NCBI GenBank assembly: GCA_004151065.3
Contig: NWUY0300000545.1
Location: forward strand, 32,390 to 46,286
Source of the DNA: Larix sibirica
Lineage: Eukaryota; Streptophyta; Pinopsida; Pinales; Pinaceae
Reading direction: 5' to 3'
DNA length: 13,897 nucleotides
Within the stretch, counting starts at the first letter, position 1. Each line of letters begins with the position of its first letter. The notes beneath the pieces are model-generated. The model was not told where the DNA came from. It made no database searches and saw nothing but the letters and a program-made list of their open reading frames with translations. Below are positions 1 to 8,180 of the stretch, piece by piece. A program made the translations under genes and the position numbers.

Positions 1-12
1 GAGGGGGGAAAA
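1..12 (+). other. Possible polypurine tract of a plus-strand LTR element
   Basis: The first twelve bases are all purine, with a run of six G flanked by A. They are followed directly by TG at 13-14, the usual first two bases of an LTR. Polypurine tracts prime plus-strand DNA synthesis and sit just before the 3' LTR. The tract lies at the very edge of the window, so its upstream context cannot be seen. A chance purine run is possible. Confidence 0.3.
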
Positions 13-924
13 TGGACACATTCAATGCATGGGCGTCTCATTCAAAGCCAGATTCATAAAACAGGGGATAAGGTAAAGCCTAACTTAGGTAGTGGTAATG
101 AATGAGTGAGGTGTCCATAAATGATGGCTCCTAACTTCTTGTTTGACCAAAATGGGGCCCTTAAGTGGTGTAATGTGTCATTAATGCCTAACAACCTTCT
201 AAAAACCTTGGATTATCATCATTAACGAATATTTGGACCAATCAACCATAAAAATATCTTATGAGACTATGGTACTAGGTGTAATAAATCTCTAACACTT
301 AGATAGTAAGTCTTAGTTCTGAGTCGGTAATTATGGTATCATATATGTCGGCATGCTTGTCACAAATGTGTTCGTCACCAGAAAAAATAGACTTAGGCAG
401 CTTGGATATGGACTTTTGAGTGATTGGTGGGTAAAAGTTTAGTTGATAGGATGACTGGTTGTATAGGGTTTAGCAGGGAGAATTAGTGTTAATTATTGTT
501 TAATTGATGGAAAAAAAGTAATTGGATAAAAGACTTATGCAGTAAATACTCGACTAAAACTTGATAGTGTTCTCGGGCTCCAGGTTGTTGATACTTGATG
601 TACAGGTACATCAATTTTCTGGAGTACTTGGTTATGAGATTTTTCCTATACTTACAACTATTCCACCTGACCGTCGATTGTGAAGTGGTAACCTTAGTTT
701 CTATTCCTCAGATATGACATAGGCTATTATGAGTGGGGAACACTTTAAATACCCGAGACATACTTTGAATCTTTCACGCCTTGGGAGGGTGATCGGACAA
801 GAACCAATACTTGTCTAGAGTGCCTTAGGATTGATTGATTCTGTTTGTGATTAAGAACACCATTTTAAAACAAATCCTTTTATCAAAATTCTTCAAAGTG
901 GATACTCTCCAGATCCTCCAGACA
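13..924 (+). repeat. Candidate LTR of a second, plus-strand retrotransposon
   Basis: This stretch of about 910 bases has no coding potential I can recognise. It starts with TG directly after a purine tract and ends with CA at 923-924, directly before a weak primer-binding-like motif. A TATA-like TTTAAATA lies at 744-751, where a U3 promoter could be. It also holds a near-perfect palindrome at 595-614. No second copy of the LTR is in the window, so terminal identity cannot be tested. It shows no visible similarity to the probable LTR at 11078-12108. The call rests only on the position of the boundary motifs. Confidence 0.3.
595..614. repeat. 20-bp inverted repeat (9-bp arms, 2-bp spacer)
   Basis: TTGATGTAC at 595-603 is followed by AG and then by its exact reverse complement GTACATCAA at 606-614. 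It could be a dimeric protein binding site or a small hairpin in the putative LTR promoter region. A chance origin is possible in sequence this AT-rich. Confidence 0.6.
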
Positions 925-938
925 TGGTGGCAGTGAGG
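925..938 (+). other. Weak primer-binding-site-like motif
   Basis: TGGTGGCAGTGAGG directly follows the CA that would end the candidate LTR. It matches 8 of 12 positions of the common plant PBS for initiator-Met tRNA, TGGTATCAGAGC. The following bases to about 970 resemble the leader found after such sites. The match is poor and could be decayed or accidental. Confidence 0.25.
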
Positions 939-1800
939 TAAGTCACCAGAAATTCAAGTCCCCGCTACATTGCAGAGACGGATTCAAAAGAAATAACCTT
1001 GTAACTTGGAAATTGAACAACTACTAGATTCAATTAACAACAATAGAGAAGAACAATATCAAACAAAGATTGAAACTTCACCAAATGAAGAATGATCCGC
1101 ATGCGATCAGGTGCACGAGGGGGAAAACAGTGGATTGAATGAATCGGGCACTACTATGGAGGAAGCATAAGAAATAGAATAAGCAAAGCAGGAATACACT
1201 ACACAGATAAACATATACATAGAGACAATATCTAGGACNGTATTCCTTTTTCGTAAATAGTCTAAACGGTCCTGAAAAGGGTTAAACTTATGCCATATAG
1301 ATGAAATTTCAAGTAATTTAATGAGTATGAAAGAGACAAGTTGGCTCGGCAATATTTTCACTCTTTGAGGAGGCAGAAAAAAGCTTAAAGACACTCCATA
1401 AAATGTGGGAGCCTTTAAAGGGGAGGTCAGAAAAACGAGAGAAAGTATGCGGCTTCTCTTCAAGAATATGATAAAGTAACTAGTCTCTTGACTGTAACAA
1501 AATGAAACATGGGAATCAAAATGGAAAATAGGTTCTAACTAGGGTGTCCCATGTGTGGTAGGCTCTATCCATGGAAGAACAACGACAACGAGATGCTATA
1601 AGAAGGTTTAATGTCGCAGTCCATGGAAAAAAGGGTCCTAAGGCATAACATATGGTAAGGTCTTAATGCATAGTGCAAAATGAACATCAGTTAAAAGTAT
1701 GAACCTTTTATTCCATGACGCATGTAGACAAAAAAATTTAATACCCGCCCTCTTGCTTCCTAAAGTCAAACATTAGCCACAAGTGAACCATTAGTACCAA
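939..1800. other. Unassigned degenerate stretch (possible leader and gag remnant)
   Basis: I recognise no gene here. Short plus-strand reading frames such as those near 1155-1240 and 1570-1640 are rich in E, K, Q and R, as decayed gag often is, but no gag domain can be named. An ambiguous base (N) stands at 1239. A minus-strand open frame at 1107-1463 has no family features. The stretch may join the candidate plus-strand LTR to the upstream region of the PMD gene. Confidence 0.3.
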
Positions 1801-1824
1801 ATATAATAAATTGACATATCAAAC

Positions 1825-1833
1825 TATATAAAA
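1825..1833 (+). promoter_or_regulatory. TATA box, candidate promoter of the PMD gene relic
   Basis: TATATAAAA at 1825-1833, followed by GGGG, is a very good plant TATA box. It lies about 430 bases before the first recognisable PMD codons and about 160 bases before the predicted first intron donor, so a transcript start near 1855-1865 would give a short first exon. It faces opposite to the surrounding retrotransposon. The surrounding sequence is AT-rich, so one such match could arise by chance. Confidence 0.45.
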
Positions 1834-1990
1834 GGGGTTCAAAATAGAAATATTTATTTTCAAATAGTAAAATAATGAAAAGAAATAGTTCATTTTCACT
1901 TTACCACTTTGGAGAACCTAAAAATCCCTAAACTTTTGAACGATTGTTGTGGTCGATCCGGTGGAACAATTCTGAATCCATCAGTTACAG

Positions 1991-2251
1991 GTAATTCCTT
2001 TCATTGTTCTTGTAATTTTGCATCCAATTATTTTAAGTTTTAGTTATGATTTTTAGTTTTTATCCTCATTCTATTTATTTAAAGACGCACATGCGGGTGA
2101 GACAATGTCAGGTTGCGTGTAAGCTTGATATGAATGAGTGGGACTTGGATCACTTGCGTGTGATGCACAATTGTGATCACTGTCACCTAAGTGCAGTGTA
2201 GTGAAATTTTTAAATTTAAACGTTGCAGGACTAATACTCAATTTTTTGCAG
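1991..2251 (+). other. Predicted first intron of the PMD gene relic
   Basis: The donor AG|GTAATT at 1991 and the acceptor ATTTTTTGCAG ending at 2251 frame 261 bases of T-rich sequence, with a CTAAT branch-like motif about 20 bases before the acceptor. Joining the flanks reads asparagine, proline, serine, valine, threonine into the PMD frame. This resembles the DPSVLTL-type segment that precedes the PMD core in relatives. No start codon in phase was found in the short upstream exon, so the 5' end of the gene is uncertain. Confidence 0.4.
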
Positions 2252-3488
2252 ATATGGTGCTTGTATGGCATGAAAGGGAACATGAGGTCCTTGACCGAGA
2301 CGCCCTTGGAGATCCATTAACTCTAACCACATTACGACGTTGTGGTTTACTCAAGTTTTTCTGAACCGCTAACATGAGATCACAAAGGCTTCCCCTTGAG
2401 ACTTTGGTGAGGTACTGGTATGTGGATCAATGGGGTCTTCAATCTTCAAGGAGAGATCCTTGAGATTACATTGGAAGACATTTATTGCATTACCAGTTTA
2501 TCACGTCGGGGAGAGGCAGTAAATTTAAAAGGGGCCTTCTACAGCATCAATTCCCTATCTGTTCAAGATTATGTGAATGCCTATTGTAATGTTTGGACAC
2601 AAAATTCCAGTAGTCAAGTACCTATCGCCAACATAGCAAGTTTTCCTCTCAAAATTATACTCAGTATTGTTACTAGAGTGGTTGGTAGTTTCACATTGCA
2701 TTTGGATACCTGCAACCAAATGCAAATAGGAGTTGAGTGCCTTCAAGGAGTGATATTTGATTGGGATAGCGGTTTATTGGTGAACCTAAAACACTAATTG
2801 ACTGAATGTAGAGCATGAAGGACAAATAATTTTGGTTATGGCAGCATCCTTGTGTCATTTTTCTTTGAACGGATTCCATGCATAAGTCTAAGGACTACAC
2901 TTCCACCTTTGGACCATCATGAACCTTGGTTAGTTTGATGGAGTGATCTCTTTATGAGACACAAATATGGATCTGTCACCACTTTATTTGATGATGAGTT
3001 CCACTCTTGGTGGATTTTTCAGATTCCTACTGTAGAGGAATTCCCTTATGTGGGACTATATTTTCATGGTAATCCAAACTTGATGTTACCTCCTGGTAGT
3101 GCATGGGGGAACATTCATAAGTTTTTATTTTTGTTTTATTTTATTTTTTCATTTTTTGAAATGTTATAATATTTTTATGATGTGAGTATTGATATACTAA
3201 CATAATGCATATATTAGGCATGTATGATCTGATGGTCATCCTAGAGTATTGGTACATGAGCCACTGCTTGTCGAGGGAGCTCCAACTATTCTTGGCACAA
3301 TGGAGAGTCATATTATTGGTTTGACTACAGGATTTAAACCTCTCTGTATAGATCATATATCAATGGAGATACATCCACGGGTAGTTGGTGTGCCCCTAGT
3401 TTGGATTAGACTACTACGTAAAGTATCTACCTGTGTAGCTTGATACTGGGAGGCTGAGGATGCTCGTGCAGAGGAGGAGACTGCTTGA
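2252..3488 (+). pseudogene. Plant mobile domain (PMD, MAIN/MAIL-like) gene relic
   Basis: PMD proteins are plant nuclear proteins; MAIN and MAIL1 are the host members, and many copies ride on transposons. The conserved core is clear: TLTTLRRCGLLKFF at 2320-2361, SLSRRGEAVNLKG near 2495-2535, the DYVNAYC, FPLKIIL and GSFTLHLDTCNQM blocks, VIFDWDSG, then GYGSILVSFFFERIP near 2836-2880. A frameshift lies near 2415-2440. After it a single frame runs from 2420 to 3488, if the intron at 3121-3217 is removed. It is broken by TAA at 2795 and by TGA at 2816, 2936, 3225 and 3441; a further TGA lies at 2362 before the shift. Relatives have arginine (CGA) at several of these sites. The gene lies in the 3' half of the minus-strand element and faces against it, as extra antisense genes do in some Tat-clade elements. 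It could instead be an independent PMD transposon fragment. Confidence 0.85.
3121..3217 (+). other. Predicted second intron of the PMD gene relic
   Basis: This 97-base intron starts with GTTTTT and ends with TTAG. It is very T-rich and carries a perfect TACTAAC branch site at 3195-3201, 16 bases before the acceptor. Removing it keeps the reading frame continuous from the PMD core into an arginine- and glutamate-rich tail that ends at the tandem TGA TGA at 3486-3491. The branch site, spacing and preserved phase support a genuine spliceosomal intron. Confidence 0.6.
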
Positions 3489-3708
3489 TGATATTATTTC
3501 TAGAGACATGTATTTTTTGTACTTAGCGATTATCTCTATGATGTAGGGATGCATTACCATTTTGTATTATGAGTCACACTAGAGCAGTGTTAAACTCCTA
3601 TTTTGAACTCAGGCCCACTTTTTGTACATTTTATCTACTTATATATATAGATAGAGGATGGCTTTATCGGCACTATATACAATTTGTACAATGGTTGTTG
3701 TTTTATGT

Positions 3709-4115
3709 TCATGTGAATGAATGATGATACAAATGTTTTCCAATGATGTAATTAGATAGTAGGTTAGTTAGATGATTGTGTGTTATTGGGATGTGTATGT
3801 AAGTAATAAAATTAAATTATCTTTCTAATAAACAAATTCTTAAAAAAAATTGTAACAACATAGGACAACAGACACAATATACTCCACTTAACTAAGATAC
3901 GACTAACTATGAGTCTAGGTAGATAGTTCGATGTGTAATACCTTGGATGATGGCTTCTGGCATCAGCTCGATTACGACACTATATTCATAAATGTTATTA
4001 GTTGTCAAGCTGAGAGATACTCCACCGAAACTCATGACTTGGCCTTCCGAATCATAAATGACCCAAGTTGTGGAAAAAATATTATGGGTGTGGCAGCATG
4101 TCCCTTCTGCTTAAC
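3709..4115 (-). pseudogene. Second RNase H domain, located downstream of integrase
   Basis: RNase H removes the RNA strand during reverse transcription. Read on the minus strand, the frame gives TWVIYDSEGQVMSFGG, then TTNNIYEYSVVIELM with the family glutamate, then YLDS followed by LVVS with the central aspartate, then LLER and FITYIHIP near 3770-3800. About 135 codons fit one RNase H domain. The first catalytic aspartate appears as glutamate in the EGT triplet near 4101-4106, and the last is asparagine. In-frame stops lie after YLDS and VVS (both TAG where Q is expected) and after LLER. The frame ends at a TGA at 3709-3711. The domain sits after integrase, separated from it by a predicted intron, rather than between the first RNase H and integrase. 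I compared it with Tat-type RNase H from memory. Confidence 0.75.
3805..3810 (+). promoter_or_regulatory. Candidate polyadenylation signal (AATAAA) for the PMD relic
   Basis: AATAAA stands about 320 bases after the predicted PMD stop, in AT-rich sequence. It lies inside the minus-strand RNase H relic, so a PMD transcript ending here would overlap the retrotransposon transcript tail to tail. The motif is common in AT-rich DNA, so the call is weak. Confidence 0.25.
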
Positions 4116-4236
4116 CTGAAAAAATTTGTATTTTTGCAAACATATTCCAAATGCACACAAGTCTAAATTAACCAATTACCGATATGAGACAAACCTAAAA
4201 GCAAATATTATAGTACACTAATTACAAAAGACTTAC
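4116..4236 (-). other. Predicted intron between integrase and second RNase H
   Basis: Read on the minus strand, a consensus donor GTAAGT starts at 4236 and a T-rich acceptor TTTTTTCAG ends at 4116, giving 121 bases. Joining the flanks keeps the second RNase H in the integrase frame. However, a TAG at 4250-4252, just before the donor, closes the integrase frame at its usual end. Another stop follows the acceptor at once. Splicing alone would therefore not give a fusion protein in this copy. Confidence 0.5.
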
Positions 4237-4249
4237 TTAGACATTGGGT

Positions 4250-5335
4250 CTAGGCGAAGTGCTTTGTAGGATAGAGTTCATTTATGGACCCTAAAATGTT
4301 TCCATCATAATCATCAAGTTCATAGGCCCCTTTATCAAGTACTTTCTAAATAATATATGGACCAATCCACATTAATGTGAACTTTCCAGGACCTATCTCG
4401 CCATATTTTTTATCATAAACAAACAAGAGATCTCCTTCTGAGATGATCCTTGGATGGATTGACTTATCATACTGTGCTTTAACTCATTTCTTGTTTGCTT
4501 CAATAGTGGTGAGATCATCCCTCCTATGTTTGTTTGATTGTTCTAAATATAACAAGCATTTTTCTAGTTCGGTAGTACTTGGTAAGAGTTATAAAACTAA
4601 ATTGTGATGGAATCTCACACTCTATAGGTAAGATATTTTCGATTATGTGGACCAACTGGAAAGAAGTAAATCCTATCATAGTTTTAACAGAGGTTCGGTA
4701 TGCCCAGATAGAAGAATAGAGCATAATATTCCAATTGGACTTATGTTTATTCACCATCCTCTGTAACATGTTTTTTAAAGATTTATTAATGGATTCTACT
4801 TGTCCGTGAGCTTGAGGGTAGTATGGCGATGAGAAGTCTTGACGAAAACCAAGTTTTTGTGATAGTTCTGACATCATTTTATTTTGAAAATGAGAACCAT
4901 TGTCCATCACAATTTCCCTAGGTATCCCTAAATGAGTGATTATCTGGTTGAAAACAAAGTGTGCCGCAGTTTCACCGTTACAGTGAAATGTTGGCATCAC
5001 TTCAACCCACTTAGTAAAGTAGTCTACGACCACAACGATGTACTTATGACCATTGGATGATGCTGGGTTACATTTAGTAAAGTCAATCTCCCAATTGGTG
5101 AAGGGACTAGTGGTGATAGCTAGATGGAGAGGAGAAGGGTGATCATGCATATTTTTAGTAAATTCTTGAAAAGGGTGACACTTCTTAACGACCTCATGAC
5201 AATATTTAAATATTGATGGCCAGAAATATCCCACACAATGAATCTTCTGGGATTTTCCCATCCTAGATAAATGACCTCCACATGCTCCACTACGGAAATC
5301 ATTTCGAACCCTTTCATCTTCTTCATGAACTAAAT
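4250..5335 (-). pseudogene. Ty3/gypsy integrase relic with intact D,D35E triad
   Basis: Integrase inserts the element's DNA into chromosomes. Counting from the Met codon at 5261, the catalytic residues are Asp60 (in WEIDF), Asp120 (in VMDNGSHF) and Glu156 (in GQVESINK), spaced exactly 59 and 35. The N-terminal zinc module is damaged: SGACGGHLS keeps one histidine, the other is arginine, and the second cysteine of KKCHPxQ is Phe31. The core reads open from 5261 to 4524. A frameshift near 4595 moves the C-terminal part into another frame, which holds a TGA at 4484-4486 and a TAG near 4340. The C-terminal GKFTLMWIGPY motif (GPY/F module) is present, and the frame ends with TAG at 4250. There is no chromodomain, which fits the Tat side of Ty3/gypsy. 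Confidence 0.93.
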
Positions 5336-5600
5336 AACATCTTAGGATGGTATCAATACCACGATGGTTAATGTATCACCAACAATAACATATTGTCTTG
5401 CATGGTGATGTATCTTGCGTCTCTGTTCACGAGTAGAATGAGGTGGGACTCTCTGGGTTTGTAAGTATATTAAGATATCACCATACTAGGGGTCATCTGA
5501 GCTAATGAGAAATATATGTTCGCCTTTTAATGATGTGTCTTCAATGGATCCCTCATTCTCTCGAGGTAACTCATACATTAATCAAGCAAAGGCTAAAGAA
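5336..5600 (-). pseudogene. Pol linker between RNase H and integrase
   Basis: This short stretch continues the polyprotein, with a segment like GEHIFLISSDDP near 5500, and several stops and shifts toward 5340. It is too short to hold another RNase H domain, and none is seen, although Tat elements usually carry one here. The N-terminal end of the integrase zinc module begins at its left edge. Confidence 0.55.
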
Positions 5601-6140
5601 TTTTTGGATTTTGCAGAAGCAAAACCTAAATCGAACTCCTATAAGACAACAATCCATCTATTGTATTTTCCTATGATTATTCGTCGGGACAAAATATGTT
5701 GAAATAGATTGACATTAGCTATGAGAGTTGTCCTCCTATGCAGAATATAGTGTCTAAGCCATTGGAATGCATGGACAACAGCTAGTGAAAGCTTCTCAAC
5801 GTGTGAATACCTTAACTCAGGTCTAGCCAAATTCTTACTTAAATAATAAATGACATGTTCTCGATAGGAATCATCTTCCTGAACCAAGACCATACCAACT
5901 GTGGACTTGGATGCCGCTATATAAAGAAGGAAGTCTCTATTAAGGTCTAGTGGACACAAAACTGTGGAAGACACTAAGGCCTTTTTTAAAGCGTCAAATG
6001 ATATTTGAGCATTATCATCCCAAATGAATGGGACTCCCTTCCTCAGTAATCGCATGAAATCCTTGGTGAGTTTAGCATAATTAGTGACAAACCAGCGTAA
6101 TAAATTGCCTCTACCTTGTAGGATTTGCAGTTGATTCAGA
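5601..6140 (-). pseudogene. Degenerate RT-associated RNase H domain
   Basis: The open part, from 6055 down to 5639, reads FIWDDNAQISFDALKKAL, then FLLYIAASKSTVGMVLVQED, EHVIYYLSKNLARPELRYS, EKLSLAVVHAFQWLRHYIL and IGKYNRWIVVL. These are the ordered blocks of the RNase H that follows Ty3/gypsy reverse transcriptase. The first catalytic Asp, normally in a TDAS-like motif, is replaced by Ala in YIAAS. I recall the same feature from intact relatives, so it is probably a family trait and not decay in this copy. This would leave RNase H activity to the second domain at 3709-4115. Confidence 0.88.
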
Positions 6141-7055
6141 TTTTATGGGGGAGGCAATTGTAGTATTGCCTCCACCTTAAACGAATATATCACAATGTTG
6201 TCTTTAGATACGATACAACCTAGCAATCGACCTGATTCTACACAAAAGATACACTAATGAGGATTCAAATGAATCCTATAATAACGACACCTATCGAAGA
6301 CTGCCCGTAAGTGTTTACAGTGATCTAATATTTTCTTAGATTTAGAGGTTAAGTCATTGAGGTAGGCTTCGTCGATCTTATTTATGTCATGGAAGGCATA
6401 TGACATAGATCTTTGGAAGGTAGGCCCCGCATTCTTCAAACCAAATGGAATTTTCTTATATGCAAATGTTCCCCGAGGGCATATAAAAGCTATTTTGTGT
6501 TGTTTTTCGGGGTGTATTTGAATTTGATTATACCCTGAGAAGCCATCCATAAATGAGAAAATATCGTTTCCAACACATTCATAGATAATTTAATCAATGA
6601 ACGGGGTGGGGAAGTTATCCTTAGGGAAATCTAGGTTTAAAATCCCGAAAATATGTGCACACACTAATACTTCCTTGTTTTTTGTCAATAGGTACCGAAT
6701 TAGATACCCATTCAGTTAAGGGAACATGATAAATGAAGTTTGCACGGAGCAAATTTTCAACCTCTGCTTTAATGGAAGCATCCTTCCTCATATTAAGTGG
6801 TCTAATATTTTTCCAAACAAGCTTAGTATTGGGATAAGTCTTGATTTCGTATTTGAAAATAGATAAGTGAATACCTAGAATTTCTTCATAGGACCAAGCA
6901 AAGACAACTCTATACTCTTTAAATATTGTTGTGTATATTTCGATTTCTTCTGGTGAACAATCGACACCAATAAAAACATTTTCTATAATGCTTGGAGTCC
7001 TATAAATATCAATAGGGATAGTCTTTGAGATATTTTCCATGTTACCTTTAGCATA
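6141..7055 (-). pseudogene. Ty3/gypsy (Tat/Ogre-like) reverse transcriptase relic
   Basis: Reverse transcriptase copies the element's RNA to DNA. On the minus strand the order is FAWSYEEI near 6900, IKAEVENLL, PLTEWVSNSVPIDKKQG, then after a frameshift near 6655 the active-site block FSFMDGFSGYNQI at about 6520-6560, TFAYKKIPFGLKNAGPTFQR near 6410-6475, and the YxDD box near 6353-6364. That box reads YLND: the first catalytic Asp is Asn (AAT at 6356-6358), which should abolish polymerase activity. Stops include TAA in the D*II segment near 6590 and TAG after NPH near 6255. The FMDGFSGYNQ and PFGLKNAGPTFQR wording points to Tat/Ogre-type non-chromoviral elements. Confidence 0.94.
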
Positions 7056-7274
7056 AGATTATGAAAGTGCCAGAGGGATCCCATACCATTCCATGGGACC
7101 TGGATTTATAGTTCCTTCAGTGTCAATTCTAAGATCATTTTGGGAAGGTAGGAAAGATGCACATTGGTGCATATCCTTCCAAGGCCTATCCCCTAAAGAC
7201 ATTGCCTCTAGAATTGCTTTGTTTGATGGCAATACAATGTCTAAAGTATAGTGGCATGAAAAAGAACTAACGAC
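7056..7274 (-). pseudogene. Pol spacer between protease and reverse transcriptase
   Basis: The same polyprotein continues here in shifted frames, with segments like LDIVLPSNKAILEAMS and DRPWKDMH that I know as linker blocks of this retrotransposon family. No enzyme domain is present. The Ogre intron is usually placed in this interval, but I see no convincing donor and acceptor pair. Confidence 0.55.
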
Positions 7275-8180
7275 CTACACGGGCATCGAATACTGGTCAT
7301 TTATGTCCAAATTAGAATATAGACCAGTATGGTCTACTTCATTTGAAATAGTAGCTTGATAAGCTATCTTGGCAGTAGACAATGTCGATTTTTCCTGACT
7401 ACTTCCAGCTTCAATAGTTGGCAATTTCCAAGGGTCATTAGAATATGAAGTTTTAAAATGTGACACCTTAGGCGTGTAAAACATGGCAACGGTAGATATC
7501 GCATGTATCGAGGATGCACTTGCATGCAAGTCGGGTGGGGGAAGGTTAAAATTTCCCATGAGTGTAGGATACATCCCCACTTCAACATTTTCGCAATCCT
7601 TCGTAGAATGGGAAACTAGGGGTATGCTAGAGCCATTTTGATGATTTTGACCATTGGTACTAAATGATAGTTGATCAATAGTAAGAATATTCCCATTATG
7701 AGGAAACTTGATGAATCTGAAAATTGAAGACACCACGACCATCATAACTTGGGTCCAACTCCTCCCTAGCAGTAAATTATTGTAAAGTGGAGAGTCCACT
7801 ACTTCCACTTCCATAGTAATTGTTTTTACCCCGAGCTTTGCTAGAAGAGTTGGGATAATCCCGTGAGGTTTGAATAAGTGTCCATCAAAATCCTTTAGCA
7901 TTGTGACTAGAGAAACCACGCCAGGTAACCCAATGGCCTTCCAACATGATAAATGCATCATGCAGGTAGAGGCACCTTCATCAACAACCATCCAATGTAT
8001 AGTAGACTTTCCAAAAACTACATGGATTTGAAAAGTTGCATGATGAGGTAAGCGAGGTTTCTAATTCTTGCAATCAAAGGTCATAATCTAACTATCAAAG
8101 GAATCTAAAGCACCTAATGCTGAAAGTACTTTTCTGTGCTATGTTGGACAACTTTGCAGAACCTATAATGTGGACATTGC
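7275..8180 (-). pseudogene. Retropepsin-like aspartic protease and linker
   Basis: This protease cuts the Gag-Pol polyprotein. The catalytic motif is VVDEGAST, with the Asp at about 7980-7982; plant relatives show the same D-x-GAST form. It is followed by a hydrophobic second half with VEVVDSPLYNNLLLGRSW and a family block FRFIKFPHNGNILTIDQLSF near 7655-7715. The frame is open from 7991 to 7275. Upstream the same frame carries SALGALDSFDS and LPHHATFQI to about 8110, with stops near 8060 and 8090, so the domain really starts before the first Met. The region after 7650 is a low-conservation linker to reverse transcriptase. Confidence 0.9.

Noticed and set aside
925-975. tRNA-like look of the sequence after the candidate LTR
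   Set aside because: A T-loop-like TTCAAGTCC is present, but no cloverleaf can be drawn. It fits a leader better.
1107-1463. Minus-strand open frame of 118 codons with hydrophobic stretches
   Set aside because: It shows no family motif, spans an ambiguous base, and the local composition explains the hydrophobic look.
3931-4119. Plus-strand open frame of 62 codons
   Set aside because: It lies exactly opposite the second RNase H, whose motifs are clear on the minus strand, so this is a shadow.
1-4300. Searched for a 3' LTR matching 11078-12108
   Set aside because: I found no similar blocks by eye. It may lie left of the window or be lost.
5336-5600. Searched for the usual Tat aRNH between RNase H and integrase
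   Set aside because: The interval is too short and no RNase H motif is readable in any frame on the minus strand.
7056-7274. Ogre-type intron between protease and reverse transcriptase
   Set aside because: No convincing donor and acceptor pair was found, and family linker blocks continue through the interval.
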